Part shown: one piece after another, positions 11,480 to 21,205 of the stretch
Numbering within the stretch: the first letter of the stretch is position 1
How the letters are laid out: every line of letters begins with the position of its first letter
Source of the DNA: Bradyrhizobium aeschynomenes
Lineage (GTDB): Bacteria > Pseudomonadota > Alphaproteobacteria > Rhizobiales > Xanthobacteraceae
Direction: 5' to 3'
Length of the DNA: 64,000 nucleotides
NCBI RefSeq assembly: GCF_013178945.1
Contig: NZ_JABFDM010000004.1
Coordinates: forward strand, 248,001-312,000
Made by a program: the position numbers and the translations under genes
Notes under the pieces: model-generated
What the model saw: only the letters and a program-made list of their open reading frames with translations
Told to the model about the DNA's origin: nothing
Database searches by the model: none

Positions 11480-12136
11480 ATGTTCTTCATGCGCAAGCCG
11501 ACTGCCGTGCCGAGCGCCGCCGAGGCGCTGCCCGGCCGGGCCCAGCCGATCCCCACCGCCACCAAGCACTTCGTCAATGGCCGTGCTTTGCTGCCGCCCT
11601 ATCCCGCAGGCCTCGAGCAGGCCGTGTTCGGCCTCGGCTGCTTCTGGGGCGCGGAGCGCAAGTTCTGGCAGCTCGGCGACGGCATCCACGTCACCGCCGT
11701 CGGCTATGCCGGCGGTCATACGCCGAACCCGACCTATGAGGAGGTCTGCTCGGGGTTGACCGCGCATACCGAGGTCGTGCTGGTCGTGTTCGATCCAAAG
11801 GCCATGTCGTACGAGCGCCTGCTGAAGACGTTCTGGGAGAGCCACGACCCGACCCAGGGCATGCGCCAGGGCAACGACGTCGGCACGCAATATCGCTCGG
11901 CGATCTACACGTTCAGCGATGCGCAGCGCGAGACGGCGGAGGCGTCGAAGGCGGCCTATGAGGCGGCGCTCCGCGCCAAGGGACTCGGTGCCATCACCAC
12001 CGAGATCGGTGCGGCGGGACCGTTCTACTTTGCGGAGGATTATCACCAGCAGTATCTGGCCAAGAACCCGGCCGGCTATTGCGGCCTCGGCGGCACCGGC
12101 GTCGCCTGCCCGATCGGTGTCGGCGTCAACGCGTAG
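11480..12136 (+). CDS. msrA: Peptide methionine-S-oxide reductase MsrA
   Basis: Repairs oxidised proteins by reducing methionine-S-sulfoxide with thioredoxin. The 218-aa protein has the catalytic GCFWGAE motif with Cys54, then YAGG and the conserved HDPTQ and GTQYRS motifs. The C-terminal cysteines in GYC and ACP are candidates for resolving residues. The N-terminal 40 residues precede the catalytic core, as in E. coli-type MsrA. A strong terminator follows. Confidence 0.96.
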   Translation: MFFMRKPTAVPSAAEALPGRAQPIPTATKHFVNGRALLPPYPAGLEQAVFGLGCFWGAERKFWQLGDGIHVTAVGYAGGHTPNPTYEEVCSGLTAHTEVVLVVFDPKAMSYERLLKTFWESHDPTQGMRQGNDVGTQYRSAIYTFSDAQRETAEASKAAYEAALRAKGLGAITTEIGAAGPFYFAEDYHQQYLAKNPAGYCGLGGTGVACPIGVGVNA

Positions 12137-12185
12137 GCGCAACGCTGTCGCTTGCCGCCGGCGCGGTGGCGACGAAGCTCAGCTC

Positions 12186-12216
12186 CCTCTCCCACCTTGT
12201 GGGGGAGGTTTTTTTT
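12186..12216 (+). terminator. Intrinsic terminator after msrA
   Basis: A 9-bp stem (left arm 12186-12194, right arm 12200-12208, 5-nt loop, one G-U pair) is followed by eight T residues. It is 50 bases past the msrA stop. Confidence 0.85.
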
Positions 12217-12297
12217 CGGCGCCGTGGGCTCTGAAGGCGGCGCACTTGCGTACCGCGTGGACCACACGCGCCAACGGTTTGTTAACCTTAACCGCGC

Positions 12298-13050
12298 ATG
12301 ACTAGGGCGCATCCTCTTTCAGGGATTGTTCGAGTGCGCGCGTTTTTCTTTCCGGTCATTGCCATCTTCTCCACGGTCCTGCTGTCGGGCTGCATGCACA
12401 CGGCGTCCCCCGTCGCCGTCGGCCAGCCGCAGAGCGATCTCGATGCCATGGCCTATGGGACACCTTCGACCGGCCCGGTTGCCGCCACCGGGCAGGGCGG
12501 AGCGATCCCGGCGCTGCGCAACGCGTTCGCTGCCGCTCCGCGCGTCGGAGCCCATGTGGTGCCCTCCGGCTACGCGCCGGCGCGGACCGACACGGCCTAT
12601 CATCTCGACGCCGGCGACAAGCTGCGCGTCGTCGTTTACGGCCAGGAGGGGCTCACCAACACCTACGCGATCGATGCGGCCGGGTCGATCACGATGCCAC
12701 TGATCGGCAGCGTGCCGGCGCGTGGCCGGACCACCGCCGGTCTCGCCGCGGAGATCACGGCCAAGCTGCGCAACGGCTATATCCGCGAGCCGTCGGTCGC
12801 GGTCGAGATCGAGGCCTATCGTCCGTTCTTCATCCTCGGCGAGGTGCAGGCGCCCGGCCAATATCCCTACGTGCCCAATATGACGGTGGAGAGCGCCATC
12901 GCCATCGCCGGCGGTTTCTCGCCGCGCGCGAGGCGCGACATCGTCACGTTGACGCACACCGCCCCCTCGGGCGCTGCCCGCTACGAGGTGCCGCTCGGGA
13001 CGTCGCTGAAACCCGGTGACACCATCCAGGTCGGCGAGCGCTGGTTCTGA
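12298..13050 (+). CDS. Polysaccharide biosynthesis/export lipoprotein (Wza-like)
   Basis: Outer-membrane auxiliary-type protein for polysaccharide export. The N-terminus has a hydrophobic signal and the lipobox LLSG|C (Cys32). The Poly_export domain starts near YHLDAGDKLRVVVYGQEGL (about 101), with SITMPLIGSVPARGRTTAGL. An SLBB-like part follows (FILGEVQAPGQYPYVPNMT). At 250 aa it is a short member lacking extra SLBB domains. No Wzc/Wzx/Wzy partners are adjacent, so its export system must lie elsewhere. An alternative start a few codons downstream cannot be excluded. Confidence 0.88.
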   Translation: MTRAHPLSGIVRVRAFFFPVIAIFSTVLLSGCMHTASPVAVGQPQSDLDAMAYGTPSTGPVAATGQGGAIPALRNAFAAAPRVGAHVVPSGYAPARTDTAYHLDAGDKLRVVVYGQEGLTNTYAIDAAGSITMPLIGSVPARGRTTAGLAAEITAKLRNGYIREPSVAVEIEAYRPFFILGEVQAPGQYPYVPNMTVESAIAIAGGFSPRARRDIVTLTHTAPSGAARYEVPLGTSLKPGDTIQVGERWF

Positions 13051-13101
13051 TCTTCCGGCTGCGAAGATACATCGCTGCGCAATAGCGCGATACTCCATCC
13101 G

Positions 13102-13185
13102 CCGTCATTGCGAGCGAAGCGAAGCAATCCAGGGCTGCGCGCGCGGCCCTGGATTGCTTCGTCGCTCCGCTCCTCGCAATGACGG
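13102..13185. repeat. Long imperfect inverted repeat between convergent genes
   Basis: Arms beginning CCGTCATTGCGAG and ending CTCGCAATGACGG, with further pairing around CAATCCAGGG/CCCTGGATTG, form an 84-base cruciform-capable element. It lies between the ends of the export lipoprotein gene (+) and the dienelactone hydrolase gene (-). Elements of this kind are dispersed repeats in Bradyrhizobium-like genomes. A role as bidirectional terminator is inferred. Confidence 0.75.
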
Positions 13186-13196
13186 TGGAGTGGCCT

Positions 13197-13868
13197 TCAG
13201 CGCAAATGCGTGCCGAAGAAATCCAGGCTGCGCGTCCAGGCGAGGTCGGAACTCGGCTTGTCGTAGCTGGCGCGCTCGTCGCAGCCGAAGCCGTGCTGCG
13301 CGCCGGGATAGACGAAGATCTCGACGTCGGGGCGCTTGGCCTCGATGGCCTCGACATCGGCAAGGGGGATGCCGGCATCCTTCTCGCCGAAATGCAGCTG
13401 GGTCGGCACGGTCGGCTTGTCGTCGGCGAAGCGCACGATGGCGCCGCCGTAATAGCCGACCGCCGCCTTCAGTCCGGTGAGCTTGGTTGCTGCTGCATAG
13501 GCGATGCTGCCGCCGAGGCAGAAGCCGATGATGCCGACCGGCCCCACATCCTTCACCGCGTCGATCGCAGCCTGGGTGTCGTGCAGGAAGCCCTGCCAAT
13601 CCGGGTTGGCAACGAATTTGCGCGCCACGGCGATTTCATCGGGCGAGTAGCCGGAGGTGAAATTGGGCTCGACCCGGTCGAAGATCGCGGGCGCGATCGC
13701 GACGTAGCCCTCCGCAGCAAGCCGGTCGCAGACGTTGCGGATGTGATGGTTGACGCCGAAAATCTCCTGGATCACGACCAGCGCGCCCTTGGCCGCTACC
13801 GCCGGATCGGCCCGGTAGGCGCCGAGCTGAAAACCGTCCGATGCCGTCAGCTTGATGTCCTGTCCCAC
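13197..13868 (-). CDS. Dienelactone hydrolase family protein
   Basis: Alpha/beta hydrolase (223 aa) of the carboxymethylenebutenolidase family. The nucleophile motif is GFCLGGS with Cys in the elbow (about 121-127). An acidic residue follows in FGEKDAGIP and the catalytic His in PGAQHGFGCD (about 193). The oxyanion-side QEIFGVNHHIRN (about 34) is typical. The true substrate cannot be told from sequence: known family members act on dienelactones in chloroaromatic degradation, but most genomic copies are uncharacterised. Confidence 0.92.
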   Translation of the reverse strand: MGQDIKLTASDGFQLGAYRADPAVAAKGALVVIQEIFGVNHHIRNVCDRLAAEGYVAIAPAIFDRVEPNFTSGYSPDEIAVARKFVANPDWQGFLHDTQAAIDAVKDVGPVGIIGFCLGGSIAYAAATKLTGLKAAVGYYGGAIVRFADDKPTVPTQLHFGEKDAGIPLADVEAIEAKRPDVEIFVYPGAQHGFGCDERASYDKPSSDLAWTRSLDFFGTHLR

Positions 13869-13901
13869 GTTCTGTCCTTCATGATGTCGCGATGCGCGGA
13901 G

Positions 13902-14258
13902 CTACCGCCACATCCAGTTGGTGCCGTAGTCTTCCTTCCATCCCGTCAATCGTCCTTTGCGGAACTTGAGGAACAGGCGATGATGATGCGGGACCATTCC
14001 GCTGCCGCCGAGATTGCGGAAGGCGAGATAGGTCTCGTTGCCGGGTGGGCCGTTCAGATAGATCAGTGGCTGCTCCAGCACGCGCGATGTCTCACCGACA
14101 TCCATACCGAAGGCAAGCGGTGACACGTTGGATAACGTCGCTGTGAAAGGCCGGCGAACGACATCGGGCGTCTGCCCGGCGGCGGCCCGGTCCAAGGTCG
14201 CCACACTCGCCAGCACAGCGGCGGCCACGCACAGCGTCATTCGTGCGGATGCTCTCAT
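13902..14258 (-). CDS. Small secreted protein of unknown function
   Basis: 118 aa from the ATG at 14258, chosen because GAGGAG lies at a good distance upstream. A signal peptide (about 1-27, ending AAAG) is followed by a short mature domain with TLSNVSPLAFGMDVGET, LIYLNGPPGNETY and the C-terminal FRKGRLTGWKEDYGTNWMW. The pattern resembles small periplasmic beta proteins but I do not recognise a named family. It is transcribed in the same direction as the dienelactone hydrolase gene downstream. Confidence 0.75.
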   Translation of the reverse strand: MRASARMTLCVAAAVLASVATLDRAAAGQTPDVVRRPFTATLSNVSPLAFGMDVGETSRVLEQPLIYLNGPPGNETYLAFRNLGGSGMVPHHHRLFLKFRKGRLTGWKEDYGTNWMWR

Positions 14259-14531
14259 GGGCTGAACTCTCCTCATCGCCAACCGCTCGTCGCCGGACCG
14301 CGTCGGGGGCGTCTCTGTCTTAGCCCGCCCGGCGTCACGAGCCCAGCATCGTTCGCGCTGCACAATGCAAATTGCCGATTCATTTCGCAGGCGATGTTCA
14401 AATCCCGTTGCGTCGCCGTGGCAACGCGATCATTCTTATGATGACTGGCATCTCACCGGCGGGTCCCAGCGAATTGATAAATCCGAACTTCGCCGTAAGC
14501 GAAGTCGACATGCCGGGCGGGGAAGAAACCA

Positions 14532-15020
14532 ATGCCCAATCTCACCATCAACGGGCGGACCATGTCCGTCGACGCGGCGAACGACACGCCGCTGCTATGG
14601 GTCATCCGCGAGCAGCTGCAGATGACCGGCACCAAGTTCGGCTGCGGCGCCGGGCTGTGCGGCGCCTGCACCGTGCATGTCAACGGCGAGGCGGTGCGCT
14701 CGTGCCAGACCCTGGTCGGCGACGTCAAGGACAAGAAGATCACCACCATCGAGGGCCTGTCGCAGAAGGGCGATCATCCGTTGCAGAAGGCATGGATCGC
14801 CGAGCAGGTGCCGCAATGTGGCTACTGCCAGTCCGGCCAGATCATGCAGGCGGCCTCGCTGCTCGCCAAGACGACGAGCCCGACCAAGGAGGAGATCACG
14901 GCGCATATGGACGGCAATCTCTGCCGCTGCATGACCTATTCGCGTATCCAGAAGGCGATCCAGCGCGCCGCATCCGAGATGCGCACCGCGTCGAACGGTA
15001 GCGACCGGAGGGCAACATGA
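14532..15020 (+). CDS. (2Fe-2S)-binding subunit of an IorA-type molybdenum hydroxylase
   Basis: Electron-transfer subunit (162 aa) of the xanthine oxidase family. The plant-type ferredoxin cluster motif is [21 protein letters not shown] (Cys spacing at about 38-58). The second, alpha-helical cluster motif is CGYCQSGQ and CRC (about 96-99 and 132-134). It resembles the IorA subunit of isoquinoline 1-oxidoreductase. Its stop overlaps the ATG of the molybdopterin subunit gene by 4 bases (ATGA), so translation is probably coupled. No FAD subunit is adjacent, as is usual for two-subunit IorAB-type enzymes. Confidence 0.93.
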   Translation: MPNLTINGRTMSVDAANDTPLLWVIREQLQMTGTKFGCGAGLCGACTVHVNGEAVRSCQTLVGDVKDKKITTIEGLSQKGDHPLQKAWIAEQVPQCGYCQSGQIMQAASLLAKTTSPTKEEITAHMDGNLCRCMTYSRIQKAIQRAASEMRTASNGSDRRAT

Positions 15021-17299
15021 ACCAGCACGTGAAAGCCGCGCCCACCATGGCCCCCGATCTCAGCCGCCGTTCCTTCCTGGTCGGCACCGCCGCCACCGGC
15101 CTCGTGCTCGGCTATGCGGGACTTCCCGATGCCGCGCTCGCGGCAACGACGCCGGCGAGCTTCGAGCCGAGCGTGTGGTACTCGATCGCGCCGGACGGCG
15201 TGGTCACCGTGACCTGCGGCAAGGCCGACATGGGTCAGCACATCGCCTCGACCATGGCGCAGATCGTGTGCGAGGAGCTCGGTGCGGCCTGGAAGGACAT
15301 GCGCGTCCAGCTCGCCTCCAACGATCCGAAGTTCAACGATCCCGTGCTCGGCGCCCAGATCACCGGCGGCAGCTGGAGCACGATGATGAACTTCGACGCG
15401 ATGAGCCGCGCCGGCGCTGCCGGGCGCATCGCGCTCACCGAAGCCGCCGCGTCAGTGATGGGCGTGCCGGCGAAGGAGCTCGTCGTGCGCGACGGCGTCG
15501 TGATGCATTCGAAGTCGAAGAAGCAGATGAGCTATGCCGAGATCGTCAAGAGCGGCAAGATCACCAAGAGCTTCACGCCGGACGAACTGAAGGCGATCAC
15601 GCTGAAGACGCCCGATCAGTACACCTTGATCGGTGTCTCGGTGCCGCAGCTCGACATCCCCGCGAAGACCAACGGCACGGCCAAGTACGGCATCGATACG
15701 ATGCTGCCGGGCATGGTCTACGGCAAGGTGGTGACCCCGCCGGTTCGATTCGGCGCCACGGTCAAGTCGGTGGACGACAGCGAGGCCAAGAAGGTCCCGG
15801 GCTTCATCAAGACGGTGACGCTCGACGACAAGACCGGCTCCACGTCAGGCTGGGTGGTCGCGGTCGCCAACACCTTCGCCAACGCCAAGAAGGCGGCGGA
15901 TGCGCTCAAGATCACCTATGACAAGGGCCCGTACGCCAATGTCAGCACCGACAACATCCTCACCGAGGCGATGCGGCTGCAGGCGCAGGACGATTCCGGG
16001 CAGTTCTTCGTCAAGGACGGCGATCCCGTCGCGGCGCTGTCGGGTGCAGCGAAAGTGCTGGAGGCGGAGTACACCACCAGCATCAACATCCACGCGCCGA
16101 TGGAGCCGATGAACGCGACCGCCGAGTTCAAGGGCGACATCCTGCACATCTACTCCGGCAATCAGTTCGCGACCCGCTCCGGCGCGATCGCGGCGGGTGC
16201 CGCCGGGATTGATCCGAAATACGTCGTGATGCACCAGGCCTGGCTCGGCGGCGGCTTCGGCCGCAGGCTCGATGCCGACATGATGGTGCCGGCGGTGCAG
16301 GCGGCGAAAGCGGTCGGCAAGCCGGTCAAGGTGATCTATTCCCGCGAGAACGACATGACGATGGACTACTCGCGGCCGCTCACCTACCAGAAAGTCAAGG
16401 CGGGGCTCGATGCCAGCGGCAAGCTGATCGCGCTCAGCCACGACGTCGTCTCGGCCTGGCCGACGGCGCGCTGGGGCATTCCCGACTTCCTGTCGCCGTC
16501 GGTCGACAAGAAGGGCCCGCTCGACTCGTTCACGGTCAACGGCGCCGACTTCTTCTACACCGTGCCCAACCACCATGTGCGCGCGATCAAGAACGAGCTC
16601 GCGCACAATGCGACGCCGTCCGGGCAGCTGCGCTCGGTGGCGCCGGGTTGGACGTTCTGGGCGGTCGAGAGCATGATCGACGAGATCGCGGTGGCCTCGG
16701 GGCAAGACCCGGCGCAGTTCCGCATCGCGCTGCTCGACGGCAAGGGCAAGAACGATGGCGGCGCGCAGCGGCTGCGCAACACGCTGCTCGCGGCGATGGG
16801 CCTGTCCGGCTATGGCGCCAAGAAGCTGCCGAAAGGCGAGGGCATGGGCGTCGCCTGCGTGTCGTCGCAGGAGCGCGCCACGGCGAGCTGGACGGCCTGC
16901 GTCGCCCACGTCGCGGTCGCGGACACCGGCGCGGTCACGGTGAAGAAGCTCACCGTGGCGACCGACGTCGGCACGCAGGTGCATCCCGACAACATCCGCG
17001 CCCAGGTCGAGGGCGCGGCGCTGTGGGGTCTGTCGCTGGCGATGTACGAGAAGGCGACGTTGAAGGATGGCGGCATCGAGCAGACCAACTTCGACAGCTA
17101 CACGCCGCTGCGGATGAGCCAGGTGCCGGAGGTCGCGATCGCCGTCATCGCCAATGGTGAGAAGGCGACCGGCGTCGGCGAGCCCGCGGTGACCGTGGTC
17201 GCGCCGGCGCTCGGCAACGCCATCTACAACGCCTGCGGCGCGCGGCTGCGCGCGCTGCCGATCACCGCGCAGGCGGTGAAGGCGGCGATGAAGGCGTAG
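15017..17299 (+). CDS. Molybdopterin-binding subunit, IorB-type aldehyde/isoquinoline oxidoreductase
   Basis: Catalytic large subunit (760 aa). A twin-arginine signal (SRRSFLVG at about 16-23, then a hydrophobic stretch ending ALAA) predicts export as a folded complex with its Fe-S partner. The Mo-cofactor domain shows [11 protein letters not shown] (about 413), and the conserved Glu lies in [19 protein letters not shown] near the C-terminus (about 721), where xanthine oxidase-family enzymes place the catalytic Glu. The N-terminal part has the usual [10 protein letters not shown] motif. Substrate is unknown; quinoline-type or aldehyde substrates are typical for the family. Confidence 0.93.
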   Translation: MNQHVKAAPTMAPDLSRRSFLVGTAATGLVLGYAGLPDAALAATTPASFEPSVWYSIAPDGVVTVTCGKADMGQHIASTMAQIVCEELGAAWKDMRVQLASNDPKFNDPVLGAQITGGSWSTMMNFDAMSRAGAAGRIALTEAAASVMGVPAKELVVRDGVVMHSKSKKQMSYAEIVKSGKITKSFTPDELKAITLKTPDQYTLIGVSVPQLDIPAKTNGTAKYGIDTMLPGMVYGKVVTPPVRFGATVKSVDDSEAKKVPGFIKTVTLDDKTGSTSGWVVAVANTFANAKKAADALKITYDKGPYANVSTDNILTEAMRLQAQDDSGQFFVKDGDPVAALSGAAKVLEAEYTTSINIHAPMEPMNATAEFKGDILHIYSGNQFATRSGAIAAGAAGIDPKYVVMHQAWLGGGFGRRLDADMMVPAVQAAKAVGKPVKVIYSRENDMTMDYSRPLTYQKVKAGLDASGKLIALSHDVVSAWPTARWGIPDFLSPSVDKKGPLDSFTVNGADFFYTVPNHHVRAIKNELAHNATPSGQLRSVAPGWTFWAVESMIDEIAVASGQDPAQFRIALLDGKGKNDGGAQRLRNTLLAAMGLSGYGAKKLPKGEGMGVACVSSQERATASWTACVAHVAVADTGAVTVKKLTVATDVGTQVHPDNIRAQVEGAALWGLSLAMYEKATLKDGGIEQTNFDSYTPLRMSQVPEVAIAVIANGEKATGVGEPAVTVVAPALGNAIYNACGARLRALPITAQAVKAAMKA

Positions 17300-17329
17300 C
17301 GTCGCCGCAAGGCCGGTCGCAGTATCTGG

Positions 17330-17364
17330 GAACCGCCGGGGCACGTCTCCGGCGGTTCTTTTCT
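17330..17364 (+). terminator. Intrinsic terminator after the IorAB-like operon
   Basis: A perfect 10-bp stem GAACCGCCGG/CCGGCGGTTC (17330-17339 and 17349-17358) with a T-rich tail lies 30 bases past the stop codon. Confidence 0.85.
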
Positions 17365-17517
17365 TGCGATGCGATCAGGCGCGGCGCGGCACAATTTGAA
17401 CGATCCTCTTAACGCTTCGCACACCTGAAACGATACAGCTTGAATGATCGGCTTAAGCCGCGACGAACCCGTATCCCGGTAACTTGCAAGGGCAGCAAAC
17501 CGCAGGGGCGAGCACGT

Positions 17518-18627
17518 ATGAGCGCGACAGCCAAGCAGACCGTGACCCAGACCGCGACCAGGCGCCATCTCCTGCTCGCGTCCGATCGCGGCGATCAGAG
17601 CAGCGAGCTGGCGCGCATCCTGCGCTCGGTTGGCGACGTCGACCTGATGCCGACCACCGACATTCCCGAGAACCCCGGCAACCGCTTCTCGGGCGTCATC
17701 GTCGACATCAACCTGCGCTCGCCGGAAAGCGTGCAGCGGGTGCGCAAGAAGCTGTCATCGCGTGCCTATAGCGAGGTGCCCCGCCTGTTCGTTCTCGCCG
17801 AGGCGCTGCACCACGCCACCATGCAGGCGTGGGCGCTCGGCGCCACCGACACGATCGCGCGTCCGTTCAGCCCCGCCGACGTGCTGCAGCGCATCCGCTC
17901 GGCGCTTCCCGCCGACGACGGCTATGACGAGACCGATCGCGGCAAGCTGCTCAATCGCGGCATCGAGGCGGCCCAGGCCGTCATGGTCAAGATCTTCGAG
18001 AAGCTGCCCACGGGGGCCCATCTGACGATGGAGGACATCGTCGCGGCCGAGAACAAGATCCTGAAGGCGATCAAGCACTCCTCGCTGCGCGAGTGGATGA
18101 CGGTGGTCGGCTGCCATCACAACGACACCTATCGGCATTGCCTGTTCGTGACCGGCCTCGCCGTCGGCTTCTCGGTCCATCTCGGCATGCGCGACGATGA
18201 CCAGCGCCGGCTGGTCCGTGCTGCGCTGCTGCACGACGTCGGCAAGGCGTTCATTCCGGTCGCGATCCTGGACAAGCAGGGCAAGCTGACCGCCGAGGAG
18301 ATCGCGCTGCTGCGCCAGCATCCGCGCCGCGGCTACGAGGCGCTATGGCGGCAGGGCGGCTTCCCGCCGGAGATGCTCGACGTGATCCTGCACCACCACG
18401 AGTTCCTCGACGGCTCCGGCTATCCCGACGCGCTGCATAACGAGCAGATCAGCGACATCGTGCGGCTGACGACGATCGTCGACATCTATGCGGCTCTGAT
18501 CGAGAACCGCGCCTACCGGCCGGCCTTCACCCATGCGCGCGCGTTCCAGATCATGGAGAACATGGGGCCGAAGCTCGACCAGCAGCTGTTGCAGGCGTTC
18601 CGCCCGGTCGCCATGGGCGCGCATTAG
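17518..18627 (+). CDS. HD-GYP domain protein with degenerate receiver domain
   Basis: 369 aa from the ATG at 17518. Residues 15-135 look like a receiver fold with the phospho-acceptor-like Asp63 in VDIN. The acidic pair is not obvious and the conserved Lys is Arg (ARPF), suggesting a pseudo-receiver. The C-terminal half is an HD-GYP domain with HDVGK (about 238) and HHHEFLDGSGYP (about 290-301), hallmarks of cyclic-di-GMP phosphodiesterases. It probably lowers c-di-GMP. No histidine kinase is adjacent. Confidence 0.92.
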   Translation: MSATAKQTVTQTATRRHLLLASDRGDQSSELARILRSVGDVDLMPTTDIPENPGNRFSGVIVDINLRSPESVQRVRKKLSSRAYSEVPRLFVLAEALHHATMQAWALGATDTIARPFSPADVLQRIRSALPADDGYDETDRGKLLNRGIEAAQAVMVKIFEKLPTGAHLTMEDIVAAENKILKAIKHSSLREWMTVVGCHHNDTYRHCLFVTGLAVGFSVHLGMRDDDQRRLVRAALLHDVGKAFIPVAILDKQGKLTAEEIALLRQHPRRGYEALWRQGGFPPEMLDVILHHHEFLDGSGYPDALHNEQISDIVRLTTIVDIYAALIENRAYRPAFTHARAFQIMENMGPKLDQQLLQAFRPVAMGAH

Positions 18628-18648
18628 GACGCGCGCCGCAACCTAGGT

Positions 18649-20223
18649 TCAATCCAGCAGCTTGCGCAGCTCGGCTTTCGCGACCTTCTCCAAGGTCGAG
18701 CGCGGCATTTCCTCGACCAGCTTCACCTCGCGCGGCACCTTGAAGTCGGCCAGGCCGGCGCGGCAGGCCGCCAGCACCTTCTCAGCCAGGTCCTCGCGCG
18801 CGGCGCCGGCCTGCGGGATGACGAACGCCACCGGGACCTCGTCGAGCATCGGGTGCTTCTTGGCGACGACGGCGGTCTCGCGCACGCCGGGGACGGTGAT
18901 GATCACCTGCTCGATCTCGGACGCCGCGACGTTCTCGCCGCCGACCTTGAGCATGTCCTTGGTGCGGTCGCCGAACTTGATGAAGCCGTTGGCAAGGCGC
19001 GTGACGCGGTCGCCGGTGAGGAAGAAGCCATCGGCATCGAAGCTCGTTCGCGTTGCCTCCTCGTTGTAGAGATATTCGGCGAACAGCGACAGGCCCGGCA
19101 CGCCCTTGATGGCGAGATTGCCGGTGTCGCCGACCTCGGTCGACCGGCCGTCGTCGTCGGTGATGCGGATGGTGTATTCCGGCGCGGCGCGGCCGATCGA
19201 CATCGGCGTGTTCGGCTGGTCGATCTCGCCGACGATGCCGTGGGTGATGGTTTCGGTCATGCCCCACCAGCCGATGATCTTGATGCCGAATTTGGCGAAG
19301 GCGGGCGGCTCCGATGCGGCGGTGCCCCACAGCCGGAACTTGTGATTCCTCGGTACGTCCTGGTCGAGCAGCGCCTTCATGCAGAACGGAATGGTCGAGG
19401 TCCAGGTGCAGCCATGCTCCACCGCCACCGGCCAGAAGCGGCTGGCCGAGAAGCGCGGTTGGATCACGCAGGTGGCGCCGACCCACAGGCTCGCGAGCAT
19501 CGAATATGCGAGGGCGTTGGTGTGGAATAGCGGCAGATAGGTCTGATGGACGTCGCCCTGATGCAGGTCCTCGTGAACCGCATTGACCTTGGCGCCCCAC
19601 AGCGCGTTGGCATGCGTCCATAACACCGCCTTCGGCCGCGACGTCGTGCCCGACGTGTATTGCACGCTGCACGGCGCGAGCGGATCGATCGCACGCCGTG
19701 GCCGGTCGGCGCTGTCGGAAAACAGCGTCTCGAACCGCTCGCCCGCGCCGACCGTTGTCGCCTCAGCCTGTCCCGGATCATGCGAGATCACCGCAAGCCA
19801 GCGGATGTCGCGGCAATGCGCTGCGATCATCTCGGCATAAGACGGCTGGGTGATTGCGGCCACCGCGTGGCAGTGCCCGGCGAAGTAGCTCATCTCGGCC
19901 GCGGCCGAGCGCGTGTTGGTGGTGACCGCCAGCGCGCCGAGCTCGACGCAGGCGAACCAGGCCAGCATCGCCTCGACGCAATTGTCGAGATGGATCAGCA
20001 CCGCGTCGCCCGGCTTGATGCCGCGCTTGACGAGGCCTGCGGCGAGCGCGCCGACCCGGTCGTGGAATTCGCCATAGGTCCAGCGACGCGCGCGCGCCTC
20101 GAACGGAGCCCAGATCAGGAAGGGATGATCGCGCCGCGTCTCGCTGCGGAGCTTCAGGAGCCAGGGCACGTCCATGCCGTCGAACGGCATCACTGTGCCG
20201 GGTGCGATCGTCGTTGCGTTCAT
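18649..20223 (-). CDS. AMP-binding acyl-CoA synthetase
   Basis: ANL-superfamily adenylate-forming enzyme (524 aa), closest in look to CaiC-like crotonobetaine/carnitine or medium-chain acyl-CoA ligases. The P-loop is YTSGTTSRPKAV (about 171). Further motifs are the GWWGMTE core (about 310), YLYNEEAT, TGDRV and the C-terminal domain Lys (about 510) in PRSTLEKVAKAEL. The ATG at 20223 is preferred over an upstream in-frame extension that shows no family similarity. It converts a carboxylate to an acyl-CoA through an acyl-AMP. The substrate cannot be told. Confidence 0.92.
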   Translation of the reverse strand: MNATTIAPGTVMPFDGMDVPWLLKLRSETRRDHPFLIWAPFEARARRWTYGEFHDRVGALAAGLVKRGIKPGDAVLIHLDNCVEAMLAWFACVELGALAVTTNTRSAAAEMSYFAGHCHAVAAITQPSYAEMIAAHCRDIRWLAVISHDPGQAEATTVGAGERFETLFSDSADRPRRAIDPLAPCSVQYTSGTTSRPKAVLWTHANALWGAKVNAVHEDLHQGDVHQTYLPLFHTNALAYSMLASLWVGATCVIQPRFSASRFWPVAVEHGCTWTSTIPFCMKALLDQDVPRNHKFRLWGTAASEPPAFAKFGIKIIGWWGMTETITHGIVGEIDQPNTPMSIGRAAPEYTIRITDDDGRSTEVGDTGNLAIKGVPGLSLFAEYLYNEEATRTSFDADGFFLTGDRVTRLANGFIKFGDRTKDMLKVGGENVAASEIEQVIITVPGVRETAVVAKKHPMLDEVPVAFVIPQAGAAREDLAEKVLAACRAGLADFKVPREVKLVEEMPRSTLEKVAKAELRKLLD

Positions 20224-20380
20224 CTTGGCTCCGCTGTTCTTGTCCGCGGCCCGTCCCGGCCGCTTTCTCCCGATGTTGCTCCACCTTTTGCCATCCGGCG
20301 GCGTCGCGATCAAATCCGGATTGAACCGCCTTCCTTCCGGGCGCGACCAATGGCGCGGCAAAACTTGTCCGGAGGTTCGC

Positions 20381-21205
20381 ATGCAGGCCCTGGCACGACC
20401 ACGGCGGCTGCCCGATGCCCGCTATTTCCAGATCGCGGCATTGACTACGCTGCTCGTGATCAATTTCGCATTGATCGATTTCGGCGCGCGACCTGCGGCC
20501 AGCGTCATCGCGATCGCGACCGCACTGCTGACGCAGCTGATCGGCTGTCGTCTCTCCGGTCTGCCGCTCGACCTGAAATCGCCTTTGATCACCGGCCTGT
20601 CGCTCAGCCTGCTGTTGCGCGCGGATGCGCTGTGGCTGCATGCGGCCGCCGCCGTCATCGCCATCGGCTCGAAATTCGTGCTGCGCATCGACGGCAAGCA
20701 CGTCTTCAATCCGGCGGGCCTTGCGATCGTGGTGCTGCTGTTCAGCTCCAGCGGCGTGTGGATCTCGCCCGGCCAATGGGGCACCGAGATCTGGTTCGCG
20801 AGCCTCGCCGGCCTGTTTGCCGTTCTCGTTCTCAGTGCTTCCCACCGGGTGGATATCGCGATCTACTTTCTGGCGTCGCATGCCGCGCTGCTGCTGCTGC
20901 GAGCCACTTGGCTCGGCGATCCCCTGGTCATTCCGCTGCATCAGCTGCAGAGCGGCTCGCTGCTCATCTTCACGTTCTTCATGATCTCCGATCCGCGCAC
21001 GACGCCGGATTCCCGCGCCGGCCGGCTGCTGTTCGCGGCAGCGGTCGCGGTGACCGCGCATTACCTCGCCTTCGTCCTGCAGATGCGGCCCGCGCTCTAT
21101 GTCGCCCTGATCGCGCTGTCGCCGCTGACGCTGGTGCTCGACCGGCTGATTCCCGCTGCCCGCTTTTCCTGGCGTCCGTCTGTTCTCAAGGGAGTGTCGA
21201 CATGA
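20381..21205 (+). CDS. RnfD/NqrB-like membrane protein
   Basis: 274-aa polytopic inner-membrane protein of the NqrB/RnfD/RseD superfamily, with about eight to ten hydrophobic helices. The family signature appears as DGKHVFNPAGLAIVVLL (about 105-121), which matches the GKHIFNP motif. The start at 20381 has GGAGG 6 bases upstream. In Rnf and Nqr complexes this subunit binds FMN and carries electrons through the membrane. No other Rnf subunit is adjacent, so a complete complex is not encoded here. It overlaps the DUF2330 gene by 4 bases. Confidence 0.85.
   Translation: MQALARPRRLPDARYFQIAALTTLLVINFALIDFGARPAASVIAIATALLTQLIGCRLSGLPLDLKSPLITGLSLSLLLRADALWLHAAAAVIAIGSKFVLRIDGKHVFNPAGLAIVVLLFSSSGVWISPGQWGTEIWFASLAGLFAVLVLSASHRVDIAIYFLASHAALLLLRATWLGDPLVIPLHQLQSGSLLIFTFFMISDPRTTPDSRAGRLLFAAAVAVTAHYLAFVLQMRPALYVALIALSPLTLVLDRLIPAARFSWRPSVLKGVST

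Noticed and set aside
13102..13185. Insertion-sequence end or miniature transposon
   Set aside because: No flanking target duplication or transposase is visible; it fits a dispersed intergenic palindrome better.
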